A stretch of DNA of 64,000 bases, from the NCBI GenBank assembly GCA_030704615.1, contig CM060731.1, forward strand, positions 24,552,001 through 24,616,000, in the 5' to 3' direction. This document shows positions 31,066-41,265 of this stretch, one piece after another (positions within the stretch are counted from its first letter, which is position 1; each line of letters begins with the position of its first letter). The stretch comes from Takakia lepidozioides (taxonomy: Eukaryota; Streptophyta; Takakiopsida; Takakiales; Takakiaceae). The notes beneath the pieces were generated by a model, which saw only the letters and a program-made list of their open reading frames with translations, was not told where the DNA came from and made no database searches. A program made the position numbers and the translations under genes.

Positions 31066-32873
31066 GAGGACTGGATGAGGAGCAGGAAGCTACCTTGTTC
31101 GCTGCACATCCAGAATGGGAGCAGGTTGCAGAGATGCGACTAGAAGGCCTAAGTTGTTTAAGAGGTCTCTGCTGTGGTGTAGTGTCAGCAACACCAATTG
31201 AAGAGGAAACCAGCAGTTACCCATCACATTTCTATGAAGAAAGAGAAGGAGAAATGCAAATCCTAGAGGAACCAGCCACTGTGAGTTTACAGGATGAAGT
31301 GGTGACTGGTTGGACAATCACAGCTGATGAGCAGGTGAGGGAAGTGAATGTGGGAACTGAAGAGGAACCGAGGATGGTGAAGGTAGGAGCTGATTTGGAG
31401 CCAGAATTCTTTGAAGAAGCTAAGAGTTTGTTCCTCAAATACAGAGATGTATTTGCTTGGAGCTATGAGGATCTAAAAGGGATACCACCTGAAATCTGTC
31501 AGCATAAGATTGAACTGGAACCAGGATCAGTACCAATCAAGCAGGCAAGGTACAAAATGAATCCCAACTATGCACAGAAGGTTGGAGAAGAGATCAAGAA
31601 GTTGGCTGAGGCTATGTTTATATACCCAATAGAGTATACAACTTGGTTGTCACCCATTGTGATAGTTCCCAAGAAGAATGGTAAACTAAGAGTTTGTGTG
31701 AACTACAAGAAGCTGAATGCTTGTACGAAGAAAGATCCTTTCCCTTTGCCATTCACAGAAGCAGTATTGGACACTGTGGCAAGCCATGAGATATACTCAT
31801 TCATGGATGGCTTCAGTGGTTATAATCAAGTGCAAGTGGCAGAAGAAGACCAGGGAAAGACAGTTTTCATCACAGACTGGGGTGCTTATGCGTACAAAGT
31901 CATGCCCTTTGGACTTTGTAATGCACCAGCAACCTTTCAGAGAGTGATAAGTGAATCTTTTCATGAGTATCTGGATGATTTCATGCAGGTATTCTTGGAT
32001 GATTTCAGTGTGTACAGCTCTAAGAATGAGCACTTGCATAAATTGGAGTTATGTCTGGCCAGATGCAGGATGAGAGGTCTGGGCCTGAATCCAGAGAAGT
32101 GTACTTTCTGTGTGAACTCAGGGGTGCTGTTGGGACACATTGTGTGCAAGAAGGGACTTCTTGTGGATCCCAGAAAGACAGAGGCCATTAAAGCCTCTCC
32201 ACCCCCAGTAAATGCAAAGAGTCTAAGGAGATTCCTGGGACAAACCAGCTATTACAGAAGATTTGTTAGACGGTATGCACAGATAGCAGCACCATTGAGC
32301 AAACTTCTGAAGAAAGATGCAGTGTTTGCATGGACACCTGAATGTCAACAGGCTTTTGAGGAACTTACATTGTTAGTAACAACTACACCTGTGCTGATTA
32401 ATCCTCAATGGCAGGAAATATTTCATGTTCACTGTGATGCTTCTGGAGAAGCACTGGGAGCAGTGTTAGCCCAAAATGTTGCAGGAAGGATAGATTCACC
32501 TGTGTACTATGCTAGCCGATTGATGAACAATGCCGAAAGAAATTATAGTACAACGGAAAGAGAAGCATTGGCAATGACCTATGCAGTGAAGAAATTCAGG
32601 CATTACCTGTTGGGCAAGAAGTTTATGTTCTATGTGGATCACCAGGCTCTGACATACCTGGTAAACAAACCTCCGATAAGCAGAAGAATAGCAAGATGGT
32701 TGATAATCTTGCACGAGTTTGAGTTCGAGGTTGTTTATAAGCCTGGGAGGCTGCATCTTGTGGCGGATCACTTGTCACGGTTATCAACAGGAGAACCAGC
32801 CACGGGAGTAGATGATCAATTACCAGATGCGAGTCTATTTGCAGTGGAGGTGCAGGGAAGTGCAGATGACTAG
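31066..32873 (+). CDS. RT-RNase H open frame of copy C
   Basis: After the D insertion the pol frame of C is open for about 600 codons. RT motifs: YPIEYTTWLSPIVIVPKKNG, RVCVNYKKLN, FMDGFSGYNQVQVAEE, PFGLCNAPATFQR, catalytic VFLDDFSVY. RNase H motifs: HCDASGEALGAVL, TEREALAMTYAVKKFRHYL, FYVDHQALTYLV, KPGRLHLVADHLSRL. The 8-bp and TGG lesions of D are absent. It ends at TAG 32871-32873, where B has TGG. The upstream half is separated by 11.7 kb of copy D, so it cannot be expressed as a normal Gag-Pol. Confidence 0.9.
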
Positions 32874-34042
32874 TTAGATTGGCAGTGGCCAATCAGATAC
32901 TACCTTGCTCATGGTCAGTGCCCACCAAGTTATGGAAAGGAGCACAGAAAGAGAATTGTTATCAAGGCTCTACCTTACACTATGGTAGGGAGCAGAATGT
33001 ATAAGCTAGGACCAGATGGACTGCTGAAGCGATGCTTATACCACCATGAAGTTAATAAAGTTTTGAAGGAAGTTCATAAAGGAGTGGCAGGAGGTCATTT
33101 TGGAGAAGAGACTACCAGTACGAAGATACTACATGCAGGTGACTGGTGGCCTACTTTGTTCAAAGATGTACACAAGTATTGTCAGAGTTGTGATGAATGT
33201 CAGAGGCTAGGACCTTTGCAGAGATCTGGGAAGATGGCTTTGCATCCTACAATGCCTACGGAACCATTTCAGAAATGGGGACTAGACTTTGTTGGACCAA
33301 TTAACCCACCAGCCAAGAATACACAGAACAGGTACATAATTACAGCCACTGATTATACTACGAAGTGGGTGGAAGCTAAAGCTTAGAGGGACAACACAGC
33401 CAAGTCCACAACAAGGTTCCTGTATGAGAACATACTTACACGATTTGGCTGTCCCTTGGAATTTATCAGTGATAAGGGAAGTCACTTCATTAATGAGACC
33501 ATTGAACTATTGACTAAAAAGTTCATGATTGTGCATAGGAAGAGTACAACGTATTACCCACAGGGTAATGGGCAGGCAGAGGCTACCAACAAAATACTAT
33601 GTACTATCTTGGCTAAGATAGTCAATGCAAACAGAACGGATTGGGATACAAAGCTGCTGACAGCTTTGTGGTCATACAGGACTTCATATAAAGTCACCAC
33701 TAAGTATACACCATTCCAATTAGTTTATGGTATGAAAGCTTTACTTCCAGTGGAATTCCTGTTACCTACCATGAGAACGGAATGGGGAAAGAGAATGGAA
33801 TTGCAAGATTCAATTAAGGTCAGGAAACATGAATTATACCATGTGGAAGAAGTACGTGCTGATGCAGCTGATAACATGACCAGAATTCAGATGAAGAGAA
33901 AGCAACAGTTTGATGAAGGCAAGTTAAAGACTTTTAAGACGGGAGATTTGGTTCTCTGGTTGCAGAAGAAGGGAAAGATTAAAGCTTCTAAGCTTAAATC
34001 ACCATGGAAAGGACCTTATGTCATACAGAAGATTTGTCGCTA
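32874..34042 (+). pseudogene. Integrase of copy C (one stop, C-terminal tail lost)
   Basis: It contains the HHCC zinc-binding domain (YHHEVNK ... [11 protein letters not shown]) and the full catalytic triad region: [17 protein letters not shown] and GQAEATNK, with the spacing of a D,D,E retroviral-type integrase. A TAG at 33384-33386 lies between the first Asp region and the second. The C-terminal tail stops abruptly at 34042 because about 165 bp still present in D (NANKLKGY region) are deleted near 34035. The role in the family is insertion of the cDNA into the genome. Confidence 0.85.
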
Positions 34043-34078
34043 GGCCGAGCGTATATGACCAGGGCGGGAAGTACAGGC

Positions 34079-34233
34079 GCGACATAGCCTATCACAGCCC
34101 ATCACAGCATGACACAGCCTATCACAACCTACCACAGCGTGTCACAGCCTATCACAGCTTACCACAGTACGACACAGCCTATCACAGCGTACCACAGTAT
34201 GACACAGCCTGTCACAGCTCAACACAGCTTACT
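34079..34233 (+). repeat. Internal minisatellite before ORF3, copy C
   Basis: CACAGCCTATCACAGC-type units, the same family as the LTR minisatellite, lie between integrase and ORF3 as in copy D. Confidence 0.8.
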
Positions 34234-34239
34234 GAGGTT

Positions 34240-34718
34240 ACACAGTCCATAGGATCCGTGACAGGTGGACGTGGTTAACATCCGGAGAGTGGCCAGCGGA
34301 AAAGTGGCCAAAGGCACGTGTAGAAATGGACACGTGGACGCCAGGGCGAGACACACAGCCGGACATGGATTGCAAGGGCGACTGTCATCAAGGAAGAAGA
34401 CAAAATTGGCCGTCAAAGTACCTACCCGGCACATTAACTTATTATGGGCCCATTAATGCTTACAGGGAAAGGGTAACGGAACCCTTTAAAAGTACCGAAA
34501 AGCGAAATCCATGTCACATGTGCTATCCTAGTGGACAGTCCAGAGTGGAAAATCCATGGAAGGAAATTAAATCTAAAATCCAGTCACAGCGGTTACAGCC
34601 AATCATAAGCCAGAAGCAGGATCAAGAAATTGGAGGGATTTTAAGCGCAAGAGTCGGCGTCGTTCCAAGTAACGGGCGTCTCGACGGGACAGACCATCAA
34701 TGCTATAGCTTTGAAGCT
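34240..34718 (+). other. Spacer between minisatellite and ORF3, copy C
   Basis: About 480 bp partly conserved with D. A reading frame at 34326-34718 has a D counterpart (shared short motifs WPSKYL, CHMCYPSGQS, KSKIQSQR), but the two diverge elsewhere. It may be a leader for ORF3 or a degenerate coding stretch. I cannot decide. Confidence 0.35.
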
Positions 34719-35583
34719 ATGGAGGAACTAACAGACTATACGCTCGATACTACTTACGCAGTGGCACGGGGATAGGATAACATAGAGTATCTTTTCTCTT
34801 AATCGATGCTTGCAAGCCCCGCAGGCTTACAAGAAATTACCCATAGCATTTTGTGGCAACCATACGTTTATGCTTTGTGCCCTGCAGGCATTTCTTCAAT
34901 TGTTACAACCAAAACCTTTCTGTGGGTCTAGAATGAAGAGAGTGAGAGGAATGGAAGAAATCAGGGTGAAGAGCACCACAATCCTGCAGAAACAAACGAT
35001 TGCTACTCCACAGGCGGTACAGTTACTGAAGGAGCTGCGATTAGAAGGATTGCAAAGCAAAGATTGGACATTGCACCATAGGCAGTACATGTTACAGTTC
35101 TTGCAGAACTTTGAGCCTAGGACAGGAGCAACAACGGTGAAGGGAGTTGAATTAGAAATTACTCCTCTATACCTACAGCAATTGTTTGAATTGCCATCAG
35201 TTCAGGTGCATGTGGAGGAGCACAGGGCAAGACTGCAAATAGGGGACTTATTCCAAGAAGGGAGTTTCTTTAAAACTCAGGGTTATGCTTGTACCAAGGC
35301 CGTGTACCCAGGGCTAACAGAGGTAGGCCAGGTATTGAACGTTCTGTTTGCCATGAAACAGAACCAACAGTATTTGAGCAGATCCTTCACAGAGGAAATA
35401 CTCAAAGCCCTGAGAGGAGAAGAGGTAGCATGGGCGGACATAATGTACAACGCACTGGTAGAGGAGATGAAGAGATTACAGGGCACTGCCGCAAAGTCTC
35501 CTATCATAGTGTCTCGCCCAATCATTGCTCAAATAATTCTTGATTCTTGCATACTTGATGCTCGGGAAAGAAAGGAGATGTGA
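34719..35583 (+). pseudogene. ORF3 of copy C, N-terminal part
   Basis: It starts at the ATG shared with D (MEELTDYTL). An indel near 34750 shifts frame, then 34810-35583 is open: AFCGNHTFMLCALQAFLQLL, a basic segment, LLKELRLEGLQSKDW, and TTVKGVELEITPLYLQQLFELP followed by helical sequence to SPIIVSRPIIAQIILDS. The V-G-V-E-(x)-I-(x)n-F-E-L-P pattern resembles the putative plant transposon protein domain (Transposase_32) seen in some plant retrotransposon ORFs. That link is an inference from pattern only. TGA at 35581-35583 replaces AGA of D. Confidence 0.6.
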
Positions 35584-36594
35584 GTGTTTGAGGCCGAAAC
35601 CACTGCAATGGAAGAGCAAGGCTCTTCACACAGTGAGGGTGGGCTGGCAGGGCAACCCCAGTCTAAGAGACAGAGGCGGGGAAAAACTGTAGTGGCGAAT
35701 CCACTGGCTTCACGGAAACCGCATGATAATGTTTCCCAAGCTCTTGTGCAGGAAGGGGCATAGCAGCACAGAGAGCTTCTATTATTGGAAGCAGGGCCTT
35801 CAGAGAGGGAAGAGGAAGTTACTTCAGTATCACAGCCATCACAACCAGATGATCGGCTTGTCATAGAGTTACCACAAGTTGTCCATGCAGTTCCACCACA
35901 AATAATTGATTTGGAGAAAGAAGGGTTAGATATCCCCACTACAGAACAGGTGGTGGCAGAAATTGAGAAGGGGGACCTTCTCTATGAAAATTCTGGTTTG
36001 GTCAGGGAAACAATGATTGCAGAGGTACAGCGGTTGTCCAGGGGAAACCCTGCTGTGCATATAATACACACACCTGTGACGGAGGTACCATAGGTAGAAT
36101 GTCAAGACACTGCAACACCTGTGACGGATGAAGTGGTTCAGGAAGAAAATCTGGTGGGGCAATGGCCTGAATGGTTCGTGAGACATCACACGGTTGAGGA
36201 TCAGGGAGAACAGCAGCAAGCTCACCATGATGACCCTCAATAGGCCATGCTTATGAGTTCCATAAGCATGACACTTAATTTGTTGGGCACTTATGTCAAA
36301 TCCCATGTTCCAACTACCCAATTGGCAGCTTTGAGGGAGGAACTCAGGAAGGAGTTTGAGGCTCGACTTGCCACTGAGTGTGCAAACAAGGTTGATGAGG
36401 AGGTCACTCTCAAGATACAGCAAGACTTAGAGAGTACAAAAGCTGCTTTGCAATTGGCCAAGGAACAATTGATTGAGGCAGGCCTCGCGCAAGACCAATT
36501 GCACGAAGCACATAAACAACAGCTATACCAAATGCAGGTGAAGCATGAAAGCAAGTTGCAAGAAGTGAATGCACTACATATTAAGTTGTAGACA
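35584..36594 (+). pseudogene. ORF3 of copy C, middle part with four TAG stops
   Basis: One continuous frame continues after the TGA. It is interrupted only by TAG at 35761, 36091, 36241 and 36589, and each of these is CAG in copy D. The first half is Pro/Glu/Ser/Gln-rich with a basic KRQRRGKTVV patch that could be a nuclear localisation signal. From about 36300 a long heptad-like, Leu/Glu/Gln-rich stretch begins (LREELRKEFEARLATEC, KEQLIEAGLAQDQLHEAHKQ), a predicted coiled coil. No catalytic motif is visible. Confidence 0.65.
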
Positions 36595-38490
36595 GTGCAT
36601 GACACGATGGCCATACAATGTGCTACACTCACCACTACGCTTGAGCACACTACATTAGAAGTTAACAGTCAAGCGGAAAGATGTATGAAGGCAGAGGCAG
36701 AGAATGTCCAGCAAACGAAACTCATTGTCGATATGAAGAATACAATCTGTTGCAATGAGAATACCTTCAAGCAATACAGGCAGGTTGAAGCTGACCAAGA
36801 GAGGTACATCCTGGAATTGCAACAAACGCTCATGTCCAATAGAAATGAACTCTCTGTGGCTAACAAGGCTTGGAAGGAAGCCAATAATCTGGCTGCTGCA
36901 TATGCAAATTTGGTTGAACCTCATGCGAAGTGCATGGAGGCTTTACAGCAGCAGATAGATGTGTACAGGCTCACAGAGGAGCAGACTCTCAGGGGTGCCA
37001 CAAGCAACTTGGTGGATAACCACCTTATGCAGGTCTGGTTAGCACAAGGGCCGGTGGAAGGCAAAGCACCACGAAAGCTCACCCAAAGCGAGATGAATGA
37101 GCTCAGACTGCAAGTGCAGAACATTGCCACAATTACTATAGACAATGTCTATAGTAGGATAGCGGAGCTACAAGAGGATGTAGACGACCTGCAGACTCAG
37201 GTGGAGGACCTGACATCAAATATTGACAAGAGAGTCTTTGTACCTGAGGAACAACTAATGGCTTCTTATTTACAAGCCAAAACTTTGGCTTTTCAGTCTT
37301 CTTCGCAGGGGGTGCAGGAGATGCCAATGGTACAAGAGCCAGTGCCACCAACACCACAACAAGTCACTGTGCCAGTAGCTGATCCTATTGTTACTACAAC
37401 CACACCACAGCCACCACAGCCTGAGGTACGGGGGAATGCTGCTTTTAACCCACCTAAAACTCCTGCTGCACGGGAGTACAGTCGGGCTATGATTATGCCC
37501 TTCAACCAAATTCCCATTGTGTTGGATTTGGCTTGGAAGGAATTTAGTCCTCCGCAGTCGTTGGCACATTACTATCAAATCATGCGCATTTGGCTACCAG
37601 TGGCAACTAGGACTAAAGTTCTTCCGAACAATCGACCAATTGAGGATCATCACTTTGCGCAGTACTGGCATGAAGCAAGTACCATGTTGAAAGAATTAAT
37701 TGCCTTCCAAGTTGTACATGGATTCATTTATACCAAGACCAAGGAAGTAGCAAGTATTGTCATGGGCTGCGGGTTATACTACGCTGCTTGTTTTCTGGCA
37801 CGTTATCACATTGAGCAGCAGAAGATGCAATCGCGCTTTCTGAGTTATTCCAGTGGGGATCATTGGGTCTTACCTTCAGTGCCACCTCATATGTACCTAT
37901 ATGAGGCAAAAGTTATGATGCAAAAGGATTCTCAAATTCGTGCATGGTTTCATGCGGCCTGGAACAATTTGTCAACACAGAAATTCGGACCTGACGATAT
38001 TTTCTTTAAAGGACATGAGGCATGGAAATACTTGCACAATTCACAAGTCGTTGGTACCCCACTCACCTGGACAGACAAGGAGCTCAGGGTCTTCACCAAT
38101 TTTGCAATTCAGCGCTTACAACAAGTTTTACAGTTTAAACTTCCAGACATGGTGGGACAACATTGTATGCCCCAGAGAATTCCAGTTAGAGTTCGACCGT
38201 TAAAACCCCTTAGGGGGGACGAGGATTCTGATACTACTGTTTCTTCAGCGGACTCTTTTGACATGGCAGAGGACTATGCAATTCAGATGGCAGAGAAGAA
38301 GCGACGGGGGTCTCCTATGCCTGAAAGATTACCTCGATATCAGCCTCCAGAGGGACTGACATATCCAGGTAGTGTTCAATCATCTCCCTCAACCAGTGAC
38401 AGGACACGGGCTCGCACACGGAGTCCTTCACGAGACTCTAACCGTCAGAAGGGTGCTCGCTCACAAAGGGTTACAAATCCCAAACAGTAA
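36595..38490 (+). CDS. ORF3 of copy C, C-terminal part (631 codons, open)
   Basis: It continues the coiled coil for about 150 residues (MKAEAENVQQTKLIVDMKN, QVEADQERYILELQQ). A second short coil follows (SRIAELQEDVDDLQTQVEDL), then a Thr/Pro/Gln-rich linker (TPQQVTVPVADP). From about residue 300 comes a mixed aromatic-rich globular region (AREYSRAMIMPFNQIPIVL, EDHHFAQYWHEAS, LYYAACFLARYHIEQQKMQ, MYLYEAKVMMQKDSQIRAW, FTNFAIQRLQQVLQFKLP). The tail is Ser/Arg-rich and basic (RTRARTRSPSRD). It ends at TAA 20 bp before the polypurine tract. I know no family for the globular part. By position it is where env-like or other third ORFs sit in Athila/Tat elements, but no signal peptide or membrane anchor is visible. 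Confidence 0.75.
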   Translation: MHDTMAIQCATLTTTLEHTTLEVNSQAERCMKAEAENVQQTKLIVDMKNTICCNENTFKQYRQVEADQERYILELQQTLMSNRNELSVANKAWKEANNLAAAYANLVEPHAKCMEALQQQIDVYRLTEEQTLRGATSNLVDNHLMQVWLAQGPVEGKAPRKLTQSEMNELRLQVQNIATITIDNVYSRIAELQEDVDDLQTQVEDLTSNIDKRVFVPEEQLMASYLQAKTLAFQSSSQGVQEMPMVQEPVPPTPQQVTVPVADPIVTTTTPQPPQPEVRGNAAFNPPKTPAAREYSRAMIMPFNQIPIVLDLAWKEFSPPQSLAHYYQIMRIWLPVATRTKVLPNNRPIEDHHFAQYWHEASTMLKELIAFQVVHGFIYTKTKEVASIVMGCGLYYAACFLARYHIEQQKMQSRFLSYSSGDHWVLPSVPPHMYLYEAKVMMQKDSQIRAWFHAAWNNLSTQKFGPDDIFFKGHEAWKYLHNSQVVGTPLTWTDKELRVFTNFAIQRLQQVLQFKLPDMVGQHCMPQRIPVRVRPLKPLRGDEDSDTTVSSADSFDMAEDYAIQMAEKKRRGSPMPERLPRYQPPEGLTYPGSVQSSPSTSDRTRARTRSPSRDSNRQKGARSQRVTNPKQ

Positions 38491-38510
38491 ACCGTGAGGA
38501 CACGACTTTT

Positions 38511-38528
38511 TGAGAGGGGAAGGGGTAA
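38511..38528 (+). promoter_or_regulatory. Polypurine tract of copy C
   Basis: GAGAGGGGAAGGGGTAA runs up to the 3' LTR start TGTTAGAGG at 38529. Confidence 0.8.
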
Positions 38529-39587
38529 TGTTAGAGGACTGTCTGGGACTTAGGCACTTTTATGGGTTCTGTGGGGTCTGGGACTTAGACGCTTTTACGG
38601 GATCTGTGGGGTACCCTTAATTTTTACACAGACTGAGGAGCCTTAGGGGTGACAACAACAGGCTTTAGGGGGGAGATACACAGCCCGTCAAAGCCAACAC
38701 AGCCAACACAGCCCGTCACAGTCCAACACAGTCGACACAATCAGACACAGCCGTCACAGCTTCGCACAGACTACACAGCCGCCACAGCTTCGCACAGCCC
38801 TACACAGCCCGACACAGCCAGTCACAGCCCGACACAGCTTCGCACAGCCCTACACAGCCCGACAAAGCCAGTCACAGCCCGCCACAGCCTGATACAGCCA
38901 ATCACAGCTCGGCACAGCTGGGGAACAGTTATCATTGGCAGGGAACGACGGTGGGGGAACGACATCTGAAAAATGAACGTGTACTACAGGGATGACGGTT
39001 AGTTAGGAAAGCGGTTAGAACAGCTTGTAGGTAGAAAAAGCGAAGAGCGGGGAGGTCTGGGATCACTTGGAGGGACTACTTCTGGGGGGAGAAGGACTTC
39101 TGGAGTTTTTTCGGGCATCAGAGCTGGGAAATGAAGCGGAGAGCACATCTTTGGGTAAAAAGAGGGAGAGCACGGAGTAGGAGGAGAACGATCTGTTGAT
39201 GCTTGATGAATGCAAGCAGTAGAGTTGTAATGTAGAGCAGATTAGAGACTCCATGGCTTCAGCCTGATACTTGATAGATATTAATCTGATACATACTTCA
39301 TACTCACACTGTGTAGAGAGATCTGAGTGAAGCTATGGAATGAATGGATGAGTTGATGGAATCCGATAGATTGCTAAAGCAATCTGATACTTAAATACCA
39401 ACAGTAAGGTAACTAGCTAACATGAATACGGGAAGGAATACAAATAGGAAACACCCCCAAGATACACTAGTTGTAGGTCATGACTGATTGTTCTGAGCGG
39501 GCTGAGTGCTTAGAGATTTCCAACTCTTCTATCTTGGAGTTCCCACCTCGGATAGCAAAGGGATGGGTGAGTAAAAGCCGCGCGACA
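38529..39587 (+). repeat. 3' LTR of copy C
   Basis: It begins TGTTAGAGGACTGTCTGGG and ends AAAAGCCGCGCGACA at 39587 (1,059 bp). It contains a short internal duplication of the start (TCTGGGACTTAG repeated near 38551 and 38577) and a minisatellite at 38672-38925. The next base lies inside RNase H of element E. Confidence 0.9.
38672..38925 (+). repeat. LTR minisatellite, copy C 3' LTR
   Basis: CACAGCCCGTCACAGCC-type units, about 250 bp, with larger repeats of a CACAGCTTCGCACAGCCCTA motif. Confidence 0.8.
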
Positions 39588-40822
39588 ACCACATTGTCCC
39601 GTCCCGGTTTGTACTGGATATCCACGTCGAACACCGCCAAAGTGTCTTGCCACCTAAGTTGTTTTGGGGACAACTTAGGCTGCGTGGCAAAATACTTCAC
39701 CGTGACATTGTCCGTAAACACCTTCACCGGGCTGGAACCAACATAGTGGCGTCAAAGCTCAAGGCAATGCACCACCACGTTCATCTCTTTCTCGTGTGTT
39801 GGCCACCGTCGCTCCACTTCATTTAGTTTCTTACTTTCGTAAGCCACTGGACGTCCATCCTGCATGAGTACACCTCCAATCGCGAAGTCCGACGCATCCA
39901 TATGAATCTAAAATGGGCGGTCGAACTCCGGGATTTTCAGGACTGGAGCTTCCGCCATCCGCTCCTTCAACTCGGCAGAAGCTTGGCCACAAAAGGTGTT
40001 CCATACCCAGACTTTGTATTTACATAGGAGGTCTGATAGCGGCCCCGCGATCTTGGCGAATTTTCTCACATACTTTCGGTAATAGGAGGTGAGTCCTAAG
40101 AAGAATCGCACTCCTGGGACCGAAGTCGGAGGCTCCCAGTCCAAGATTGCTCCCACCTTTCTGTCATCCATTTTGATCCCATCCTGTGTAATCACATGCC
40201 CCAAGAACTCCACTTTTGTGACCCCAAATTCGCACTTTGAAGCTTTGGCATACAGCTTCCCTTCCCACAATTTCTACAACACCCTTTTGAAGCGCTCCAG
40301 GTGCTCTTCCTTTGTTTTCGAGTACACCAAGATGTCGTCGATGTACATGATCACAAAGTCGTCCAACCACTCCTGGAAAAGGCTGTTCATTAGCGTGCTA
40401 AAGGTTGCGGGTGCGTTGATGAGCCCAAAAGGCATCACCAAGAACTCATAGGAACCATACCTTGTCCTGCACGTGGTCTTTTCCTCATCTCCTTCCGCCA
40501 CTCGAATTTGATGATACCCGGAGCGCAAATCGATCCGGCTGAAATACTTCGCTCCTGCCAACCGATCAAAGAGGTCGTCGATCCTTGGCAAAGGGTATCG
40601 GTTTTTTATAGTCACCTTATTCAGAGCCCTGTAATCGACACACATCCGTAGCGTCCCATCATTCTTGTCTGCGAATAGCACTGGGGCTCCGTAAGGTGAC
40701 TTACTCGGCCGGATGTACCCCTTTGACATTAGATCCTTGAGCTGAGTCTTCAGCTCGACCAACTCTTTGTGGCTCAACCGGTAGGGCGCCTTGACAGGCG
40801 GCTCCGACCTCAATCTTGTGGT
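39588..40822 (-). pseudogene. RT and RNase H of element E
   Basis: RT motifs in order: [77 protein letters not shown] and the catalytic [15 protein letters not shown] stop at 40271-40273 separates the thumb segment (FLGHVITQDGIKMD, GLTSYYRKYVRKFAKI). A stop near 39908 precedes the RNase H part, which ends with FTDNVTVKYFATQP and YKPGRDNVV at the LTR junction. It is a decayed Pol of the usual Ty3/gypsy order. Confidence 0.88.
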
Positions 40823-41265
40823 TGTCAAGTTAAATAAACACAGTGTGAAACTAACTAGAATAAAGCTAGTTATTTGTATTTAACACTTGGATTTAGTTCA
40901 AGTGTTAAGTCAGGTGTCAAGTTTAGTTTGACACCTGAACCGTCTTATCTTCACGAGAGCGTCAGTCGTGCGGCTCATCTCTCTCGAGTTGAGCCTACAC
41001 GACCGAGCTCCTTCACGCATTAGAATCAGAGTGTGTTTATGTAGGGAGAATAGGTTGTTGGGGGTGGAGTCCCTCTAGCTTGGGGTGCCCTTGGCTCGAC
41101 TTCTACTTTAAAGAGTGATGAGTGATGGTGTTGGTTTTCATGTTTCTTGTGTCAACAATGTGTTTTTAGTTATCTATCATTGTGGCAGACTACTTTATTG
41201 TGCATATATGTGTGGTGTAGTTTGGACTACGATGTAGTTGTGTAGCGATATGTATGCGCACGACA
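40823..41265 (+). repeat. Solo LTR of family F inside element E
   Basis: TGTCAAGTTAAATAAAC ... GCGCACGACA, 443 bp with TG...CA ends, similar at both ends to the LTRs at 46841-47358. TGGT lies directly before and directly after it, so it has a 4-bp target duplication. Closing the site restores the typical gypsy linker frame between protease and RT of E. Orientation is given by similarity to 46841-47358. Confidence 0.85.

Larger units (their letters stand above)
15821..39587 (+). mobile_element. Ty3/gypsy copy C (family Ty3-1), interrupted by copy D
   Basis: Only the last 15 bp of the 5' LTR remain (15821-15835), then PBS, 5' ORF, gag, pol, minisatellite spacer, ORF3, polypurine tract and a full 3' LTR (38529-39587). 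Copy D sits inside the pol region between 19388 and 31061. Leaving D out, C spans about 12.1 kb, or about 13.1 kb with a full 5' LTR. It is the most complete view of the family's gene order. Confidence 0.9.

Noticed and set aside
34719-38490. TAG read as glutamine (alternative nuclear code, as in some ulvophyte algae)
   Set aside because: TAG also replaces TGG (Trp) at 24770, 25232, 21732 and 32871, and TGA, TAA and frameshifts occur too. Deamination at CWG sites explains the pattern better.
36595-38490. ORF3 as a retroviral-type envelope gene
   Set aside because: No signal peptide, no membrane anchor and no furin-like site; coiled coil plus basic tail instead.
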